From Thalassospira indica (GTDB taxonomy: Bacteria > Pseudomonadota > Alphaproteobacteria > Rhodospirillales > Thalassospiraceae): a stretch of 64,000 bases of DNA. The stretch spans positions 310,001-374,000 of the forward strand of contig NZ_CP031555.1 in assembly GCF_003403095.1 (NCBI RefSeq). Direction: 5' to 3'. Within the stretch, counting starts at the first letter, position 1, and the number at the start of each line of letters is the position of its first letter. Position numbers and translations under genes: made by a program. This document shows positions 1 through 8,518 of the stretch, piece by piece. Under the pieces are notes generated by a model. That model had not been told where the DNA came from. It was given only the letters and a program-made list of their open reading frames with translations, and did no database searches.

Positions 1-188
1 AGGGGCTGCAACGTAACTTCGCAGGCAAGATCGGGATTATAGCAAAGATCAAGGAAAGAGCCTGCTTCTGCGCGGGTTGCGCGGTATTCTGGCAAATAGC
101 GACCAGCTTGGCGCATCAGCCAGATCGGCGGTACCGGAAGAGTTTCTCCGGCAAGGGCACGCAAGAAGGTCTTTTGGGTGTTAGGCAT
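1..188 (-). CDS. hemE: uroporphyrinogen decarboxylase HemE (N-terminal part, cut by window edge)
   Basis: HemE decarboxylates uroporphyrinogen III to coproporphyrinogen III in cytoplasmic heme biosynthesis. The first 62 codons are visible, reading leftward from the ATG at 188. They contain the family signature [12 protein letters not shown] at residues 25-36, whose Arg and surrounding residues bind the substrate carboxylates. The rest of the gene lies beyond the left edge. Its 5' end faces the replication origin, as in Caulobacter, where hemE flanks the origin, so its promoter probably lies within the DnaA-box region at about 190-430. Identity is secure; only the extent is unknown. Confidence 0.93.
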   Translation of the reverse strand, partial: MPNTQKTFLRALAGETLPVPPIWLMRQAGRYLPEYRATRAEAGSFLDLCYNPDLACEVTLQP

Positions 189-875
189 CTGGTTTCCTGT
201 TTCTCTTCCCGATCGCTTTTTTGATCTTTGGCCCGACACGCGGCGTTCGGCCACCTGTCAGAACCGGCTTTGTTATTTCGTGAAATGTGCCCTGGGGCCT
301 TTGCCAAGACGTTTTCCACGTTCTGCCTAACAAAACCTTATTTAATAAAAAAGGATGTTGTTTGTGAGTGGTTCCCTGTGGATAACAGGGATTAAATTTC
401 ACGCACAGTTTATTCACATTCCGACTCGGGAAAAATGATTCATCTCAACCGGCCTTGGGGAAAACTGTGTACGACTCCGAACGACTCCCGGACTCTGCCT
501 TGGGAAAAGACGTTTTTGAATAATGGGGATAAGGTGAATAAGTCTGGTTTTTGCATTCTTATCCCTGTTATTACGGGAAAAATTTGGCACTTATCCCGCT
601 CGGGACAGAGCACTTGAGAAAGTTTGTATGAGCGGGAGGATAATTCCTGTGGAAAAAATCGGGCCGGAGTCGCACCCGTTATCCACATTTATCCACAGGG
701 CCGACTCCGATCCGCTAACTTCGGGTTGCGATAAAACTCTTATCCATCCGGTTAGTGATCGGTATTTTGAACAGCCGTAACGTTGTTTGAATAAAGTTAG
801 AAAAATCGTTTGGTCGGCAAAAAGTGGATAAGATTCCTCTTGGTGATCAAAAATTGGCCAAAGAAACGGACAGGC
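189..875. other. oriC: chromosomal replication origin (oriC), Caulobacter-type, between hemE and ppsR
   Basis: This non-coding stretch between divergent hemE and ppsR holds many DnaA boxes. Perfect TTATCCACA boxes are at 377-385 (minus), 679-687 (plus) and 689-697 (plus, in tandem with the previous one). TTATTCACA is at 410-418. One- or two-mismatch boxes lie at 524-532 (minus), 533-541 (minus), 559-567, 591-599, 740-748 and 823-831 (minus). An A/T-rich stretch at about 325-360 could be the unwinding element. Eight GANTC sites (423, 437, 473, 483, 491, 667, 703, 832) are candidate CcrM methylation sites. The hemE-origin-ppsR-maf-aroE-coaE-dnaQ order matches the known Caulobacter origin neighbourhood. 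No clear pair of CtrA half sites was found. Confidence 0.88.
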
Positions 876-1700
876 ATGGTCGGGACGGACAAAATTTTCC
901 ATCTTCATCTGGTCTCGGACTCAACCGGCGAGACGGTCGATGGCATTGCGCGCGCCTGTGTTGCGCAGTTTCCCGATGTGCGTGCCCATGAACATGTCTG
1001 GTCGCTGATCCGAACCGATGCCCAGCTGGCGCGGGTCTTGGCCGATATCGAACGCAATCCCGGCATCGTTCTTTACACCGTTTTTGACAGCGACATCCGC
1101 CGCAAGCTTGAAGAAGGCTGTCGCCGCCTGCAGGTCCCGCACAGCCACGTGCTTGATAACACGGTCACCATGATGGCCGGGTATCTGGGCCAGCAATCGC
1201 ACGGCCGGACCGGCGCGCTCCATAAAATGGACGAGGAATATTTCAACCGGATCGAGGCGATTGATTACACCCTGACCCATGATGACGGCCAATCGGGCTG
1301 GGATCTGGAAGACGCCGATGTGGTGATTGTCGGTGTTTCGCGCACGTCCAAAACCCCGACATCGGTTTATCTGGCCAATCGTGGGATCAAGACTGCCAAT
1401 ATTCCCTTTGTGCCGGGCTGCCCATTGCCGCCGGAACTTGATCAGCTCAAAAAACCGTTGGTGGTTGGCCTGATCAAGGATGTTGATCAGCTGGTCTCGA
1501 TCCGCAAAAACCGCCTGCGCCAGATCGAACGCGGCGAGGGCGGCGATTACGTTGATCCGGTCGCAGTCCGCGATGAAGTCCATCAGGCACGGCGATACTT
1601 TACCGAACGTGGCTGGAAGATCATTAATGTGACCCGCCGGTCCATCGAAGAAACCGCCGCCATTATTTTATCGACCATGTATGACCGCCGCGGTCATTAA
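876..1700 (+). CDS. ppsR: PEP synthase regulatory protein / kinase-pyrophosphorylase (DUF299)
   Basis: This bifunctional enzyme uses ADP to phosphorylate, and Pi to dephosphorylate, a Thr of PEP synthase or pyruvate phosphate dikinase, switching gluconeogenic PEP formation. The 274-residue protein has the family length. It carries the Walker-like loop GVSRTSKTPTS at 153-163 and the N-terminal HLVSDSTGET motif. I chose the ATG at 876 because the longer frame from 810 would run through a DnaA box and adds a non-conserved, basic leader. It is the first gene right of the origin, matching the CC_0001 position in Caulobacter, and its stop overlaps the longest possible frame of maf. Confidence 0.92.
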   Translation: MVGTDKIFHLHLVSDSTGETVDGIARACVAQFPDVRAHEHVWSLIRTDAQLARVLADIERNPGIVLYTVFDSDIRRKLEEGCRRLQVPHSHVLDNTVTMMAGYLGQQSHGRTGALHKMDEEYFNRIEAIDYTLTHDDGQSGWDLEDADVVIVGVSRTSKTPTSVYLANRGIKTANIPFVPGCPLPPELDQLKKPLVVGLIKDVDQLVSIRKNRLRQIERGEGGDYVDPVAVRDEVHQARRYFTERGWKIINVTRRSIEETAAIILSTMYDRRGH

Positions 1701-1722
1701 GCTGCACCAACAGGATAAACAT

Positions 1723-2328
1723 ATGCCCAGCACCCATCGTCTTATTCTCGCATCCAGCAGCAAGGCCCGCCATGCCATGCTGACCAATGCTGGTGTCAAT
1801 TGCGAAGCCGTCGCCTCGATGATTGACGAGGATGGCTATAAACAGGCGATGAAGGCCGAGGGTGCGACGGCGGCCGAGGCCGCGGAAACCCTGGCTGAAA
1901 TGAAGGCGCTGCGCATGTATCGCCAGCAACCCGATGCGATTGTGATTGCCGCCGATCAGATGCTTGAATGCAATGGCATCTGGTTTGACAAGCCGATGGA
2001 CCGTGACAATACCCGCGCCCAACTCCTGGCCCTGCGGGGCAAAAGTCACAAGCTGGTGTCGGCCGCTGTTATATATAAGGAAGGCTCGCGCATCTGGGGC
2101 ACGATTGATACCGCCCATCTGACCGTGCGCAACTTCACCGATGAATGGCTCGAAGAATATCTCGATGCCGCCGGAGAAGAGATTTATCACTGTGTGGGCG
2201 GCTATCAGCTTGAAGGCCTTGGTGCGCAGCTCTTTACCGAGGTGCGCGGGGATTACTTTACCGTGCTGGGCATGCCGCTTTTGTCGCTGATTGGCTTCTT
2301 GCGCGATCACGGTGTTCTCAAGGCATAA
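1723..2328 (+). CDS. maf: Maf-family nucleoside triphosphate pyrophosphatase
   Basis: Maf proteins hydrolyse non-canonical or modified NTPs (dTTP/UTP or m7GTP classes) to the monophosphate and PPi, cleaning the nucleotide pool. The LILASSSKAR N-terminal phosphate-binding motif and the AADQ segment are visible in a protein of 201 residues. An upstream ATG at 1681 overlaps ppsR and would add 14 residues; the ATG at 1723 starts right before the conserved motif and is preferred. It forms an origin-proximal operon with ppsR and aroE. The sequence does not say which Maf substrate class applies. Confidence 0.9.
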   Translation: MPSTHRLILASSSKARHAMLTNAGVNCEAVASMIDEDGYKQAMKAEGATAAEAAETLAEMKALRMYRQQPDAIVIAADQMLECNGIWFDKPMDRDNTRAQLLALRGKSHKLVSAAVIYKEGSRIWGTIDTAHLTVRNFTDEWLEEYLDAAGEEIYHCVGGYQLEGLGAQLFTEVRGDYFTVLGMPLLSLIGFLRDHGVLKA

Positions 2329-2373
2329 ACATAATAATGCATCAAAAACGCATCAGGCAGGAAACAACACGCA

Positions 2374-3240
2374 ATGACTTCGCGAAATCCTTATCGCACC
2401 CTATCGGGCACATCGCGCCTTGCCGGCGTGATGGGCTGGCCGGTATCGCATTCGAAATCGCCGCGCCTGCATGGCTATTGGCTGGCGAAATACGGCATTG
2501 ATGGCTGTTATATGCCACTGCCCGTGGAGCCGGAAAACTTTCAGGCAGCTTTGATTTCCTTGCGCAATCTGGGATTTTCCGGGGTTAATGTCACCATTCC
2601 GCAAAAGGAAATGGCGATGCCCGAATGTGACGAACTGTCTGATCGTGCGCGTCGCATCGGGGCGGTCAATACCGTGACCTTTGCCAAGGATGGTCGTCTT
2701 TTGGGGGATAATACCGACGGGTTTGGCTTCCTTGAAAACCTGCGCCAGGAAGCCCCTGATATCGCCTTTGCCAGCGGTCCGGCGGTGGTGCTTGGGGCAG
2801 GCGGGGCGTGCCGTGCGGTTTTGGTCGCCCTGCTTGATGAAGGCTGCCCGGAAATTCGGCTGGCCAACCGGACCCGCAAACGCGCCGAAGACGTCGCAGC
2901 CGAAATCAAGGACCCGCGGATCAAGGTGATTGACTGGCCGGTTGCACCTGAAGCCCTTGAGGACGCGTCGCTTGTCGTCAATACCACAAGCCTTGGCATG
3001 GTCGGCCAGCCCAAGCTTGAGATCGATCTGTCCGGTTTGCCGCAAACTGCCCTTGTCACCGATATTGTCTATGCGCCGCTGATGACCGACCTTTTGGTGC
3101 AGGCCAAAGCTCGTGGCAATCCGATTGTCGATGGGCTTGGCATGTTGCTCCATCAGGCACGACCGGGTTTCCATCGCTGGTTCGGGATCGATCCCGAAGT
3201 CACCCAGGAACTGCGCGATTTTGTTCTTTCGCCAGATTAA
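2374..3240 (+). CDS. aroE: shikimate dehydrogenase (NADP+)
   Basis: AroE reduces 3-dehydroshikimate to shikimate in the chorismate pathway for aromatic amino acids. The N-terminal substrate domain shows SHSKSP at about 25-30, the catalytic lysine K78 in NVTIPQK, and the catalytic aspartate D115 in DNTDGFGF. The Rossmann NADP site GAGGACRAV begins at 141, followed by ANRTRKRAE, whose basic residues favour NADP over NAD. The 288-residue length is normal. It is followed closely by coaE and dnaQ. Confidence 0.95.
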   Translation: MTSRNPYRTLSGTSRLAGVMGWPVSHSKSPRLHGYWLAKYGIDGCYMPLPVEPENFQAALISLRNLGFSGVNVTIPQKEMAMPECDELSDRARRIGAVNTVTFAKDGRLLGDNTDGFGFLENLRQEAPDIAFASGPAVVLGAGGACRAVLVALLDEGCPEIRLANRTRKRAEDVAAEIKDPRIKVIDWPVAPEALEDASLVVNTTSLGMVGQPKLEIDLSGLPQTALVTDIVYAPLMTDLLVQAKARGNPIVDGLGMLLHQARPGFHRWFGIDPEVTQELRDFVLSPD

Positions 3241-3261
3241 GATCTGAATGGTAATCTTATC

Positions 3262-3846
3262 ATGAAAATTCTTGGGTTAACCGGCTCTATCGGGATGGGC
3301 AAATCAACCGCGGCGGCGATGTTTCGCACCCTTGGTGTGCCGGTCCATGATGCCGATGCCACGACCCATGAATTGATGGCGCCAAATGGCCTTGCCTTCG
3401 ACCTGATCGCCAAGGCCTTTCCCGATGTCATCAACAATGGCCGGATTGATCGACAGGCATTGGGCAAGATCGCCTTTGCCAATCCGGATGTTCTAAAAAC
3501 GCTTGAAACCATCCTGCATCCGCTGGTGCGCGCAGCTGAGAACAGATTCCTTGCCACCCAACGGCGTTTGGGGCGCAAGCTGGTTGTTCTCGACATCCCG
3601 CTTTTATATGAAACAGCCGGTGAAAAGCGCTGTGATCATGTTGCAGTTGTATCGGCACCAGGGTTCATACAACGCCAGCGTGTTCTTTCGCGAGAAGGGA
3701 TGACGGAGACAAAATTTTCCGCCATTCTGTCCAAACAGATGCCAGATATCGAAAAGCGAAAGCGCGCTGATTTCATCATCCCGACCGGGTTGGGGCGTGC
3801 GGTCACTTTTCAATATATTCAGGGTATTATCGACCAACTCAGTTGA
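3262..3846 (+). CDS. coaE: dephospho-CoA kinase
   Basis: CoaE carries out the last step of coenzyme A synthesis, ATP-dependent phosphorylation of the 3'-hydroxyl of dephospho-CoA. The protein begins directly with the P-loop GLTGSIGMGKST (residues 5-16). It has the DADATTHEL substrate segment near 31-39 and LDIPLLYE, the lid-adjacent motif. At 194 residues it has the usual length. It lies 21 bp after aroE and 18 bp before dnaQ, so the three are very likely cotranscribed. Confidence 0.95.
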   Translation: MKILGLTGSIGMGKSTAAAMFRTLGVPVHDADATTHELMAPNGLAFDLIAKAFPDVINNGRIDRQALGKIAFANPDVLKTLETILHPLVRAAENRFLATQRRLGRKLVVLDIPLLYETAGEKRCDHVAVVSAPGFIQRQRVLSREGMTETKFSAILSKQMPDIEKRKRADFIIPTGLGRAVTFQYIQGIIDQLS

Positions 3847-3864
3847 TGACTGGATAACGACTAC

Positions 3865-4578
3865 ATGCGTGAGATTGTTCTTGATACCGAGACCACCGGC
3901 CTTGATCCCTATGCAGACCACAGACTGGTTGAAATCGGCTGCATCGAACTGATCAATCACATGCCCACGGGGCGGCAGTATCACCAGTATATCAATCCCC
4001 GGCGCCCGATGCCCAAGGAAGCATTCGACGTTCACGGTTTGGGCGATGAGTTCCTCAAAGACCAGCCCGTCTTTGCCGAGGTCGCCGATGATTTCATCGA
4101 ATTCATTGGCGAGGATTCGGTTCTGGTCATTCACAATGCCGCCTTTGACATGAAGTTCCTCAATGCGGAACTTGAATGGCTTAACAAGCCGCGCATTGCC
4201 ATGGAACGCGCCCTTGACACCGTTCAGATGGCGCGCAAGAAATTCCCGGGATCCCCGGTCAGCCTCGATGCGCTGTGTCGTCGGTTCAAGATCGATAACT
4301 CCAACCGTACCCTTCACGGCGCACTTCTTGACTCCGACCTTCTTGCCCAGGTCTATCTGGAACTTCTCGGCGGCCGTCAGCACGGCCTGTCGCTTGATCC
4401 CAATGCCCTGAACGGTGATCAGGAGGGGGCAAATAGCGGGCGTCGGGTTCTGGGCCCGCGGGGCAACCGGCTGGAACCAAGGCCGCATGTGATCAGCGAC
4501 GAAGAACTTGCCGCCCACCGCGCCTATATCGAGGCCAAAGTCAAAGACGCGCTCTGGCTGACAAGGCAAGATGCCTAG
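3865..4578 (+). CDS. dnaQ: DNA polymerase III epsilon subunit (3'-5' proofreading exonuclease)
   Basis: This is the replicative proofreading exonuclease. The DEDDh motifs are visible: D7 and E9 in VLDTETTG (Exo I), HNAAFDMKF (Exo II), and HGALLDSDLLA (Exo III with the catalytic His and Asp). The remaining C-terminal tail would bind the polymerase alpha subunit. The 237-residue length fits. The stop overlaps the start of the next gene by 8 bp. An origin-linked dnaQ is typical of alphaproteobacteria. Confidence 0.95.
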   Translation: MREIVLDTETTGLDPYADHRLVEIGCIELINHMPTGRQYHQYINPRRPMPKEAFDVHGLGDEFLKDQPVFAEVADDFIEFIGEDSVLVIHNAAFDMKFLNAELEWLNKPRIAMERALDTVQMARKKFPGSPVSLDALCRRFKIDNSNRTLHGALLDSDLLAQVYLELLGGRQHGLSLDPNALNGDQEGANSGRRVLGPRGNRLEPRPHVISDEELAAHRAYIEAKVKDALWLTRQDA

Positions 4579-5521
4579 GATGGCACAAGGGCAGTGGCCT
4601 GCACTGCGTTCCTTAACTTTGCCCTTCAAAAAACGCGCTGATTACATTCTCGCGGTCCTGATCCTTGCATGTGTTCTGATTGTTGGCACCGGTGCTGTTC
4701 AGGCCGACGAGGCGGTTGAGGCTGACACCCCCGCCAAAAGCCCATTTAACGGCACTTACATCATCCATTTGTCTGAAAGCACGCGGGTTCAGTCATCGGG
4801 TCGGCCGGAGCCCGGCTATTTCGATACGCTTGCCATCGAACTGTTTACCAAGGCCGGTCTTGCTGTTGAGATCGTGCCACAAATGCCCTGGAAACGGCAG
4901 ATGGAATTGGCCGGACGCGAAGTCGGCCACGTGATTTATCCGACAACCCGCATTGATCATCGCGAAGATGTTTTCCAATGGGTGGGTCCGGTCAGCCGGA
5001 CCTTCTGGAACCTGTATGGTTTTACCGATAGTGGTTGGACAGATATGGCGTTTGACACCCTTTTGCGCGATGCCCGGATCGGGGTTCTGATGGGCTCGGC
5101 GCGCGAGGGATATCTTCGTGATCGCGGTGCCAGCCAATTGGTCATGGTCCCGCGCGAAGAACTTCTTTTGCCGATGATGATGGCTGATCGCGTTGATATG
5201 ATTGCGATTGGTGGCAATATCCTGCGTCACTATGTCGATAAGGTCCGAAGTGAGCAGCCCGATACATCCTTGCCCGAGGTGGTCGGCACCATGCCCTATC
5301 GCACCTGCTATCTTTATATCGCCATCAGTGGCGATGTTCCCAAAGGCGATATCACACGGCTGCAAAACCAGCTTGATACCTTCAAGACCAATGGTTTCTT
5401 TGTTGAAAACCGCCGTGCCCACGGGCTGTCGACCAATATGGACAGCTCGTTTCTCAAGGCGATGCTTGATCTTGATAACAACGGGATCACCTGTGTTGAT
5501 CTGACCGACATCGACACGTGA
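4571..5521 (+). CDS. periplasmic solute-binding protein-like (ABC amino-acid type, SBP_bac_3)
   Basis: The 316-residue exported protein has a basic N-terminus, a hydrophobic stretch at about 26-43 and a likely signal peptidase site after AVQA (near 45). The mature part, with GYFDTLAIELFTKAGL, a WKRQMELA helix and late FFVENRRAHG segments, resembles family-3 amino-acid-binding proteins, many of which are stand-alone. No permease or ATPase genes adjoin it, so it may be an orphan receptor or scavenger. It overlaps dnaQ by 8 bp, implying translational coupling. An ATG at 4580 is an alternative start. The ligand cannot be deduced. Confidence 0.72.
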   Translation: MPRMAQGQWPALRSLTLPFKKRADYILAVLILACVLIVGTGAVQADEAVEADTPAKSPFNGTYIIHLSESTRVQSSGRPEPGYFDTLAIELFTKAGLAVEIVPQMPWKRQMELAGREVGHVIYPTTRIDHREDVFQWVGPVSRTFWNLYGFTDSGWTDMAFDTLLRDARIGVLMGSAREGYLRDRGASQLVMVPREELLLPMMMADRVDMIAIGGNILRHYVDKVRSEQPDTSLPEVVGTMPYRTCYLYIAISGDVPKGDITRLQNQLDTFKTNGFFVENRRAHGLSTNMDSSFLKAMLDLDNNGITCVDLTDIDT

Positions 5522-5749
5522 AACACAACCCAGTCTGGCCACCTTTCCCGGTCTGGCCTGTTTTTCCAGTAAACATATTGTTGCCGTGACGGCGAAATGC
5601 GCGATGGGCGCGGTTGCGCGAAAAGCAATGACACGGCAATATGCCGCGAACATTCCTTTGGGTGACCGGGCTGTTGCAAACAGGTGATATCGAATGGACG
5701 ATAAAGCCTTGCGTATATGGACCGCGCCGCTTGCATATTGTCTTGGTCG

Positions 5750-6397
5750 ATGAGTCAGAAGAAACCAAATAAGCGACGCCGCACCGTCACGGATGACGAA
5801 AAGACCCTGTGGGAGGTCTTTACCCGTGACGTCAAACCTTTGCGCAAGAAAAGGCGCAAGGCTGGCGATGACGTTGTCGCGTCTGATGATGATATCCACA
5901 CCAGCGATACCGCGATTACCTTGCCCGATAATCTTGGTGAAAAGCTTGAACAGTCCGAACAAAGCCGGGCTGCGCGCAATTTGCCCTCGGCCCGCCATGC
6001 CGATCGTGGCCCAAAGATCAAAAAACAGAACCTTTCCGAACTGAAACCCGGTGTCACCGACGGGATTGATCGATCAACCGCCAACAAGTTCCAAAAGGGC
6101 AAGATGTCGATTGACGGGCGCATCGACCTGCACGGCATGACCCAGGAAGTCGCCCTTAATGCCCTTAATACCTTTATCGAGGATAGCTGGCGGGCCGGAA
6201 AACGTTGCGTTCTCGTAATCACCGGCAAGGGATCGCGCGCTGATGAGTATGGCCGTACCGGTCTTTTGCGCGAACGCACCCCGCAATGGCTGAGTGCGCC
6301 AAACCTGCGCAATCGCATCCTTGCCATCCATCAGGCCCAGATCCAGCACGGTGGTGCCGGGGCCTTTTATGTCTTGTTGAAACGGAGACGCCCGTGA
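5750..6397 (+). CDS. Smr/MutS2-C domain protein
   Basis: The 215-residue protein has a long basic, low-complexity N-terminal half and a C-terminal Smr domain, a nuclease-like fold found in MutS2 and as stand-alone proteins that can nick DNA or cleave RNA. Smr hallmarks are IDLHGM at 125-130 and the later TGKG loop. The ATG at 5750 is chosen over an upstream in-frame ATG at 5717 because the latter adds unlikely hydrophobic residues. Its TGA overlaps the GTG start of the following regulator gene. The physiological role is unknown. Confidence 0.87.
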   Translation: MSQKKPNKRRRTVTDDEKTLWEVFTRDVKPLRKKRRKAGDDVVASDDDIHTSDTAITLPDNLGEKLEQSEQSRAARNLPSARHADRGPKIKKQNLSELKPGVTDGIDRSTANKFQKGKMSIDGRIDLHGMTQEVALNALNTFIEDSWRAGKRCVLVITGKGSRADEYGRTGLLRERTPQWLSAPNLRNRILAIHQAQIQHGGAGAFYVLLKRRRP

Positions 6398-6753
6398 CAC
6401 CTTTTGGCAATCGCATCCGGGAACTCCGTGCGCGCAACAACGTGACGCTGACCGATATGGCAACTGCGCTTCAACTGTCACCGGCCTATCTGTCCGCGCT
6501 TGAACACGGTCATCGCGGACGGCCCAGCCCCGGTCTGGTGCAGCAAATCTGTGGCTATTTCAATCTGGTCTGGGACGAGGTCGATGACGTCAAACGTCTG
6601 GCCCAGCTCTCGCATCCGAAAATCACGGTTGATACCGCCGGGCTGGAACCGCAGGCCACCGAACTGGCCAACCTGCTGTCGGAACGCATCGCCGGCCTGA
6701 GCGAGGATCAGCTCAACCGAATGCTTGAAATCGTTCGGGAACGTCCGGCCTAG
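6394..6753 (+). CDS. XRE-family helix-turn-helix regulator
   Basis: The 119-residue protein starts at a GTG that overlaps the smr stop codon (GTGA), with GGAG about 6 bp upstream, so the pair is translationally coupled. The N-terminal 60 residues form a Cro/CI-type HTH: the helix pair NVTLTDMATALQLSPAYLSALE is followed by HGHRGRPSP. The C-terminal part is short and helical and lacks a ligand domain. Smr-XRE adjacency near the origin is common in alphaproteobacteria (family knowledge), but the target is unknown. Confidence 0.85.
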   Translation: MTPFGNRIRELRARNNVTLTDMATALQLSPAYLSALEHGHRGRPSPGLVQQICGYFNLVWDEVDDVKRLAQLSHPKITVDTAGLEPQATELANLLSERIAGLSEDQLNRMLEIVRERPA

Positions 6754-7071
6754 GCCCTTATTTCCGTAACTGGCAACCTGATATAGGGCCTTTGCACGGT
6801 AAAACCGTGTTTTTTGTACAACCCCGACTGCAAAAATAGCCGATCTCAACGAATCACGGTTTGACTATTGCGATTTTCAAGGGTATCAATCGGGGGTGTT
6901 TCGATCCAGAAACATGAAAAGACCTGCCTTTCTTGCAACTCCAAGGTTTCGAACCGTCCGCACGCCCCAGCAAAAGCCTGAGCGCCTTGCCTGACGGTCA
7001 ACCGCACATTCTCTTTTCTATCTCCATAAAATCTTCGCCCTTTCGGCAACCACAGATCATTAAACGCACAT
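6754..7071 (+). promoter_or_regulatory. rho promoter and long 5' leader
   Basis: No gene is seen in this 318-bp gap. A candidate housekeeping promoter, TTGACT at 6861-6866 with TATCAA at 6884-6889 (17-bp spacing), would start transcription near 6896. That leaves a leader of about 175 nt before rho, in line with rho leaders in other bacteria that mediate autogenous termination. The promoter call rests on visual matching only. Confidence 0.45.
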
Positions 7072-8337
7072 ATGCATCTTCAGGACCTTAAAAAGAAATC
7101 TCCGACCGAGCTGCTTGCTCTGTCTGATGAACTCGAAATCGAAAACGCCAGCACGCTCCGCAAGCAGGAGCTGATGTTCGCGATCCTCAAGCAGTTGGCC
7201 GAGAACGACCATGCCATCTTTGGCGAAGGCGTTCTTGAAGTTCTGCCCGATGGTTTCGGCTTCCTGCGCAGCCCCGAGGCAAACTATCTTGCCGGACCGG
7301 ATGACATTTATGTCAGTCCGAGCCAGGTCAGGCGCTTTAGCCTGCGGACCGGCGACACCGTTGAAGGTCAGATCCGCTCGCCGAAAGAAGGCGAACGGTA
7401 TTTCGCCCTGCTCAAGGTTGATAAGGTCAATTTCGATGCGCCGGAAAAAGTCCGTCAGCGCGTTAATTTCGATAACCTGACCCCGCTCTATCCTGATGAA
7501 CCGCTCAAGATGGAGCGTCAATCCGATCAGGAAGGGACGAACAAGGACACCACCAACCGCGTGATCGAACTGGTTTCGCCGCTTGGTAAAGGTCAGCGTG
7601 CCCTGATCGTCGCACCGCCGCGCACCGGTAAAACCGTGATGCTGCAAAACATTGCGCACGCGATCGAGGAAAACCATCCGGAAGCCTATCTGATCGTTCT
7701 TCTGATTGACGAACGCCCGGAAGAAGTGACCGACATGGACCGTTCGGTAAAAGGTGAAGTTATTTCCTCCACCTTCGATGAACCGGCCCAGCGTCACGTT
7801 CAGGTCACCGAAATGGTTCTGGAAAAGGCCAAACGTCTGGTCGAACACAAGCATGATGTTGTCATCCTGCTGGACTCGATCACCCGTCTGGCGCGTGCCT
7901 ATAACACCGTCGTGCCAAGCTCGGGCAAGGTCCTGACCGGTGGTGTCGATGCCAACGCGCTGCAGCGTCCGAAACGTTTCTTTGGTGCGGCACGTAACAT
8001 CGAAGAAGGCGGCTCGCTGACCATCATCGCAACTGCCCTGATCGATACCGGATCGCGCATGGACGAAGTCATCTTTGAAGAATTCAAAGGAACCGGTAAC
8101 TCCGAGCTTATCCTGGATCGTAAACTGTCTGACAAACGTATCTTCCCGGCGATTGATATCCTTAAATCGGGTACCCGTAAGGAAGAGCTGCTTGTCGACA
8201 AGGGCGTTCTGTCCAAGATGTGGGTCCTTCGCCGTATCCTCAACCCGATGGGGCCGCAGGACGCGATGGAGTTCCTTCTGGGCAAACTCAAATCGACCAA
8301 AAACAACGACGATTTCTTCGATTCCATGAACGGATAA
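7072..8337 (+). CDS. rho: transcription termination factor Rho
   Basis: Rho is a hexameric RNA-dependent ATPase that terminates transcription. The 421-residue protein has the N-terminal RhoN helical domain ([15 protein letters not shown]), the OB-fold RNA-binding domain with DGFGFLR, and an ATPase core. Walker A is APPRTGKT at 181-188, Walker B is [13 protein letters not shown], and the secondary-site Q loop is [19 protein letters not shown]. It is full-length and collinear. It is followed by an intrinsic terminator. Confidence 0.98.
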   Translation: MHLQDLKKKSPTELLALSDELEIENASTLRKQELMFAILKQLAENDHAIFGEGVLEVLPDGFGFLRSPEANYLAGPDDIYVSPSQVRRFSLRTGDTVEGQIRSPKEGERYFALLKVDKVNFDAPEKVRQRVNFDNLTPLYPDEPLKMERQSDQEGTNKDTTNRVIELVSPLGKGQRALIVAPPRTGKTVMLQNIAHAIEENHPEAYLIVLLIDERPEEVTDMDRSVKGEVISSTFDEPAQRHVQVTEMVLEKAKRLVEHKHDVVILLDSITRLARAYNTVVPSSGKVLTGGVDANALQRPKRFFGAARNIEEGGSLTIIATALIDTGSRMDEVIFEEFKGTGNSELILDRKLSDKRIFPAIDILKSGTRKEELLVDKGVLSKMWVLRRILNPMGPQDAMEFLLGKLKSTKNNDDFFDSMNG

Positions 8338-8380
8338 GTCCGCCCGGGCCTGATGGGCCCGGTGCACTGGATCGTAAAAA

Positions 8381-8413
8381 ACAAACGGGGCCCTTTGCAG
8401 TCCCGTTTTTTTT
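8381..8413 (+). terminator. intrinsic terminator after rho
   Basis: AAACGGG (8384-8390) can pair with CCCGTTT (8402-8408), followed by a run of eight T residues. It lies 45-75 bp after the rho stop, so rho itself ends at a factor-independent site. Confidence 0.8.
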
Positions 8414-8518
8414 GTGCCTGTCGATTGGATCAGGGCAATGTTTCACATGAAACTGTATTTGCGCGGTCACTTTTCCCGGCCATACTTCCATGTCGGAAAA
8501 TATTGGGGACTGATCGCA

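Noticed and set aside
5508..5525. CACGTGAAACA near the end of the solute-binding protein gene as a parS site
   Set aside because: Only the right half of the palindrome matches; the left half is unrelated.
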